Source: Methylocystis sp. (lineage in GTDB: Bacteria > Pseudomonadota > Alphaproteobacteria > Rhizobiales > Beijerinckiaceae). Taken from it: 64,000 nucleotides of DNA. The notes beneath the pieces were generated by a model. The model saw only the letters and a program-made list of their open reading frames with translations, was not told where the DNA came from and searched no databases. The stretch lies in NCBI GenBank assembly GCA_020252485.1, contig JADCCX010000059.1, positions 91,886 through 155,885 of the forward strand, written 5' to 3'. Numbering within the stretch: the first letter of the stretch is position 1; the number at the start of each line of letters is the position of its first letter. Below, piece after piece: positions 61,243 through 64,000 of the stretch. The position numbers and the translations under genes are program-made.

Positions 61243-62178
61243 ATGAAACTCAGGAATCTCGGCCGCTCGGGCCTGCGCGTCTCGGTTGTCGGCCTCGGCT
61301 GCAACAATTTCGGCGGCCGCATCGATCTCGAAGCGACGCGCAAGGTCGTCCACAAGGCGCTCGATTGCGGCATCACGCTTTTCGACACCGCCGATATCTA
61401 TGGCGAGCGCGGCGGCTCCGAGACCTGCCTCGGCCAGATCCTGGGCGACCGGCGCAAGGAGATCGTGCTCGCCACCAAATTCGGCATGGAGATGGACGAT
61501 CACGAGAAGAAGGGGGCTTCGCGCCGCTACATCATGCAGGCGGTGGAGGCGAGCCTGACGCGCCTCAAGACCGACTGGATCGACCTCTACCAGTATCACC
61601 GGCCCGATCCGCTCACCCCCATCGACGAGACCTTGCGGGCGCTGGACGATCTGATCCGCCAGGGCAAGGTGCGCTATATCGGCTGCTCCAACATGCCCTC
61701 CTGGGAGATCGCCACGGCGCAATGGACGGCGCGGGACATCGGCGCGCAGGGCTTCGTTTCGGCGCAGGACGAATACAGCCTGCTGGTGCGCTGGGCCGAG
61801 AAGGAATTGATCCCGGCGGCCAGCGCCTATGGGCTGGGGCTGCTGCCCTATTTCCCGCTGGCCTGCGGCCTGCTGACGGGTAAATACAAGCGCAACGCCG
61901 AGATGCCCGCCGATGCGCGCCTGACCAAGACGCAGCGCCTCGCCGACCGTTACCTCACCGAGACGAACTGGGCGCGCACCGAGAAGCTCGCCGATTTCTG
62001 CGAGGCGCAGGGGAAGACGCTGGTGGAGCTCGCCTTCAGCTGGCTGCTTGCCCAACCCATCGTCTCCAGCGTGATCGCCGGCGCCACCAAGCCGGAGCAG
62101 ATCGAGGCCAATGTGAAGGCGGCGGATTGGGCGCTGACGGCGGAGGATCTGGCGGCGGTGGATGCGGTGACGGCGTAG
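61243..62178 (+). CDS. Aldo/keto reductase
   Basis: 311 residues, NADPH-dependent TIM-barrel reductase. The tetrad is visible: D and Y in FDTADIYG (about 48 and 53), K in VLATKFG (about 79) and H in LYQYHRPD (about 115). The cofactor loop includes YIGCSNMPSWEIA and the C-terminal SSVIAGATKPEQIEANVKA. This is the AKR11/YhdN-like subgroup in style, substrate unknown. Start ATG 61243 gives the standard LRNLGRSGLRVSVVGLGCNNFG opening. It stands alone between a terminator and the low-GC cassette. Confidence 0.92.
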   Translation: MKLRNLGRSGLRVSVVGLGCNNFGGRIDLEATRKVVHKALDCGITLFDTADIYGERGGSETCLGQILGDRRKEIVLATKFGMEMDDHEKKGASRRYIMQAVEASLTRLKTDWIDLYQYHRPDPLTPIDETLRALDDLIRQGKVRYIGCSNMPSWEIATAQWTARDIGAQGFVSAQDEYSLLVRWAEKELIPAASAYGLGLLPYFPLACGLLTGKYKRNAEMPADARLTKTQRLADRYLTETNWARTEKLADFCEAQGKTLVELAFSWLLAQPIVSSVIAGATKPEQIEANVKAADWALTAEDLAAVDAVTA

Positions 62179-62453
62179 GGGGGGCGCGTCCGAGCGACAT
62201 TTGCGCCGGTGTTTTGCAGCGAAAGGGCTGCGGATTAGCTGGCGCGGGTTGGTGGAAGAATGTTGAGTTGTGAACTGCCAAGCAAAAGGGATGATAGGAA
62301 AAGACAACCGAACCCAACGGGTGTCGAGCTAACCGATTGACGTATACCCCAGCCTTGTGAGATGGCGGCATCGTGTTTCGCAGGAGACGCCGCGATAGTC
62401 AAGAATCGAGCTGTCAGCAGTTGCGCTCTCTCCAGTTCCTATAACGTGAACCC

Positions 62454-63509
62454 ATGACCGCAGTTGACACCCTTCCAACGTTTCACCTCCATTTTGAGGG
62501 TGAAGCCACGCATGGTCACACCGTCCCAGCCACTGCGCTTGTTCAGGCTGCGCAAGCCCTGCAAAGGGCGATCCATCTTCTTGCACTTGCTCATGAAGGC
62601 CGAGATTTGAAAGAGCGTCTTCGTGTTAGTCAAGAATTGGATCGTAAATATTCGGTACTGTTTAAAGTTCCAGAAAACGGCGGCTATGATATTCCTTATG
62701 TAATTAGAAACACGGCTCTATCTTTATTTGAGCCAATAGATTTAGAAGTTGTTACAAGGCAGCACATTGATACTTTAGATGCTGTCGCTAGAGGCGATAT
62801 AAATGCTTTGAAGCGCACCATCCCACAAGGCGCTATTAGGCGGCAGTATCTCACCGCCCTTAAAAACATGCAACCGTCGAAGCGCACCGGCTTAGTCGTC
62901 AGTATTGAAGATGCTCGGAAAAGAAAGCTCCTTGACGGCCGCATCGTCGCCGAAAAGCTCGTCCCCATGCTTGCGGAGCCCGTCACGCCGACAGTGAAGC
63001 CGCGTGTGGTTACCGGCCGCTTAGATGCGCTCGATTTTCAAGCGCGAAAGCTCACACTCGCTCTCTTTTCAGGACGCCGTCTTGATTGTGTCTATGCTGA
63101 GGATTTTGAGCCTGCCTTGGTCGAAAACCGCCGTGAGCTTATCCAGGTACTCGGCGAGGCCGTATTGAACGACGACGACGAGTTAAAGGCGCTCAACAAC
63201 GTCACCGAGATACTCGAAATTGACGAGAGCCCTTTGGTGATTGAGGCGTTCCATGCTCACTCCGGAGAACCGCTTAAAGCGAAAACGGCTCTTTCCCTTG
63301 AGGTGTCATTTGACCAACAGGACGGTCTTTACATAGCGGTGGGCGATTTCAATCTGATGGTCACAGGTGAAACGCGCGCTGAGCTGGAAGCATCTGCCGT
63401 TGCCGCGCTCGCCTTTGTCTGGAGCGAGTATGTTGTCGCATCATCCGCGGACTTCACCCAAGACGGCTTGGAGGTTCGTGGGCGCCTCATAGCGTCGTTC
63501 GGAGCCTAA
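62454..63509 (+). CDS. Unrecognised protein of a low-GC two-gene cassette
   Basis: 351 residues, soluble, no signal peptide or membrane helix. It opens with a beta-strand stretch (FHLHFEGEATHGHTVPATALVQAAQALQRAIHLLA). There is a central segment rich in Arg/Lys (QGAIRRQYLTALKNMQPSKRTG) and an acidic C-terminal half (FDQQDGLYIAVGDFNLMVTGETRAELEASAVAALAFVW). No family is recognised. The first half of the gene is clearly less GC-rich than the rest of the window, with TTA, AGA and TTT codons, indicating acquisition. One base-triplet separates it from the HicA-like gene. It may be a partner or antitoxin of that protein, which is inference. Confidence 0.65.
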   Translation: MTAVDTLPTFHLHFEGEATHGHTVPATALVQAAQALQRAIHLLALAHEGRDLKERLRVSQELDRKYSVLFKVPENGGYDIPYVIRNTALSLFEPIDLEVVTRQHIDTLDAVARGDINALKRTIPQGAIRRQYLTALKNMQPSKRTGLVVSIEDARKRKLLDGRIVAEKLVPMLAEPVTPTVKPRVVTGRLDALDFQARKLTLALFSGRRLDCVYAEDFEPALVENRRELIQVLGEAVLNDDDELKALNNVTEILEIDESPLVIEAFHAHSGEPLKAKTALSLEVSFDQQDGLYIAVGDFNLMVTGETRAELEASAVAALAFVWSEYVVASSADFTQDGLEVRGRLIASFGA

Positions 63510-63512
63510 TTG

Positions 63513-63845
63513 ATGCCGCTCGACCGTAGTGACATTGAAGCGGCGTTGAAAAAGAAGGGCTTTCAGCTCTCTGTGGGAGACCACAATTTTTTCACGTATC
63601 ACACCCAAGCGGGTAAGAAGTCCTCCGTGTGGACGAAAACCTCTCACGGCAGTGGCTTCAAAACTCTAGGGGACAACCTTGTAAGTGCGATGGCGAAGCA
63701 ATGCGGCCTCACTACGCCTCAATTCAAGAACCTTGTCGCCTGCCCACTCACACAGGAAGCTCTCGAAAGGATTTTGATCGAGACTGGCAGAATTAGAGTG
63801 GAGCTGCCGCAAGAGGGAGGCAACACAGGACCCCAAAAGGATTAG
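63513..63845 (+). CDS. HicA-like small protein, putative mRNA interferase-type toxin
   Basis: 110 residues. DIEAALKKKGFQLSVGDHNFFTYHTQAGKKSSVWTKTSHG resembles the dsRBD-like HicA/YcfA fold: a GF turn after the first helix, a His in a beta strand, then a Thr-Ser-His-Gly segment. Its C-terminal extension (MAKQCGLTTPQFKNLVACPLTQEALERIL) is longer than minimal HicA (~60 residues). ATG 63513 is used; a TTG at 63510 directly follows the upstream stop. It forms a tight pair with the 351-residue protein. Toxin function is a prediction from fold pattern. Confidence 0.5.
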   Translation: MPLDRSDIEAALKKKGFQLSVGDHNFFTYHTQAGKKSSVWTKTSHGSGFKTLGDNLVSAMAKQCGLTTPQFKNLVACPLTQEALERILIETGRIRVELPQEGGNTGPQKD

Positions 63846-63861
63846 TGATTGCCATAGACCT

Positions 63862-63940
63862 CTAGTGGAGCGAATTTGACATTCGCATCCCGCGTGACAT
63901 CGGGCGTCGGAGCGAATGTCAAATTCAAAAGCTCCACTAG
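63862..63940. repeat. Palindromic repeat downstream of the cassette
   Basis: Left arm 63862-63886 (CTAGTGGAGC then GAATTTGACATTCGC) pairs with right arm 63912-63940, which has four extra bases as a bulge. The centre CCCG...CGGG gives a small second stem. From 63954 another stretch begins CTAGTGG and may be a related element cut by the window edge. Such imperfect palindromes are typical intergenic repeats and could also end transcription of the cassette. Confidence 0.75.
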
Positions 63941-64000
63941 AATCATAGACTTGCTAGTGGTCCCTTTGATTCCGACATTTGCTCGCAGCGTGATATCAAG

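Noticed and set aside
62179..62453. Possible tRNA or integration site between the aldo/keto reductase and the low-GC cassette.
   Set aside because: No cloverleaf could be drawn, and no direct repeat pairing with the cassette's far end was found within the window.
1..64000. CRISPR arrays, insertion-sequence transposases, rRNA or tRNA genes.
   Set aside because: None was recognised by eye; no regularly spaced direct repeats and no DDE-type transposase translation were seen.

Overview
The window is high-GC DNA from an alphaproteobacterium, most likely of the order Hyphomicrobiales (Rhizobiales). The evidence is a complete repABC replication/partition locus with a counter-transcribed RNA between repB and repC, a fixNOQP-fixGHIS type cbb3 oxidase cluster with TTGA-N6-TCAA (FixK/FNR) boxes, a ugpBAEC transporter and intergenic palindromic repeats. 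No rRNA, tRNA or dnaA was seen. With repABC this points to a chromid or large plasmid, although repABC integrated into a chromosome cannot be excluded from 64 kb.

Layout. 1-5.7 kb (minus): a dipeptide/oligopeptide ABC transporter (binding protein, two permeases, two ATPases, the last cut by the window edge), with a truncated second binding protein and a 267-bp nested palindrome inside the operon. 5.9-7.0 kb: AbrB-family membrane protein. 7.2-16.0 kb (plus): ccoNOQP-ccoGHIS and a DUF2189 membrane protein, behind a FixK box. 16.1-22.5 kb: a microaerobic control neighbourhood with a DUF2892 protein, a small soluble protein and c-type cytochrome behind a second box, a FixK-like regulator, an OmpR-type response regulator, a PAS hybrid histidine kinase, and a tandem universal stress protein behind a third box. 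22.5-25.2 kb: two UDP-sugar enzymes separated by a dispersed repeat.

25.4-30.3 kb: a small gene pair whose second member looks like an ADP-ribosyltransferase fold, then repA-repB-ctRNA-repC with a parS-like palindrome upstream and another 16-bp palindrome downstream. 30.4-37.3 kb: a TIM-barrel protein and an alkaline-phosphatase-superfamily phosphodiesterase (plus) facing ugpBAEC (minus). Both units carry Pho-box-like direct repeats of 11-bp period, which suggests a phosphate-starvation phosphodiester salvage module. 37.4-43.4 kb: alpha/beta hydrolase, AI-2E family protein, patatin, a large unrecognised membrane protein and a DUF1269 protein. 43.5-50.6 kb (minus): an efflux operon with an unannotated 45-residue membrane peptide, adaptor, RND pump, second adaptor and an AbgT-family transporter. 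51.0-56.5 kb (plus): a seven-gene Mrp/Mbh-like cation/proton antiporter operon in the order E-F-G-(DUF4040+B)-C-D-D'. 56.5-62.2 kb: DUF900 lipoprotein esterase, SLC13-type transporter with RCK_C domains, M20 peptidase, a second copy of the dispersed repeat, and an aldo/keto reductase. 62.4-64.0 kb: a low-GC two-gene cassette ending in a HicA-like protein, followed by a palindromic repeat, probably acquired.

Main themes: oxygen-limited respiration and its control (FixK-like regulator, cbb3 oxidase, kinase, USP), phosphate scavenging, efflux and ion homeostasis, and replicon maintenance. The least described items are the Pho-linked phosphodiesterase/TIM-barrel/Ugp cluster, the ADP-ribosyltransferase-like pair beside repABC, the efflux operon with two adaptors plus a microprotein, and the box-controlled small protein/cytochrome pair.
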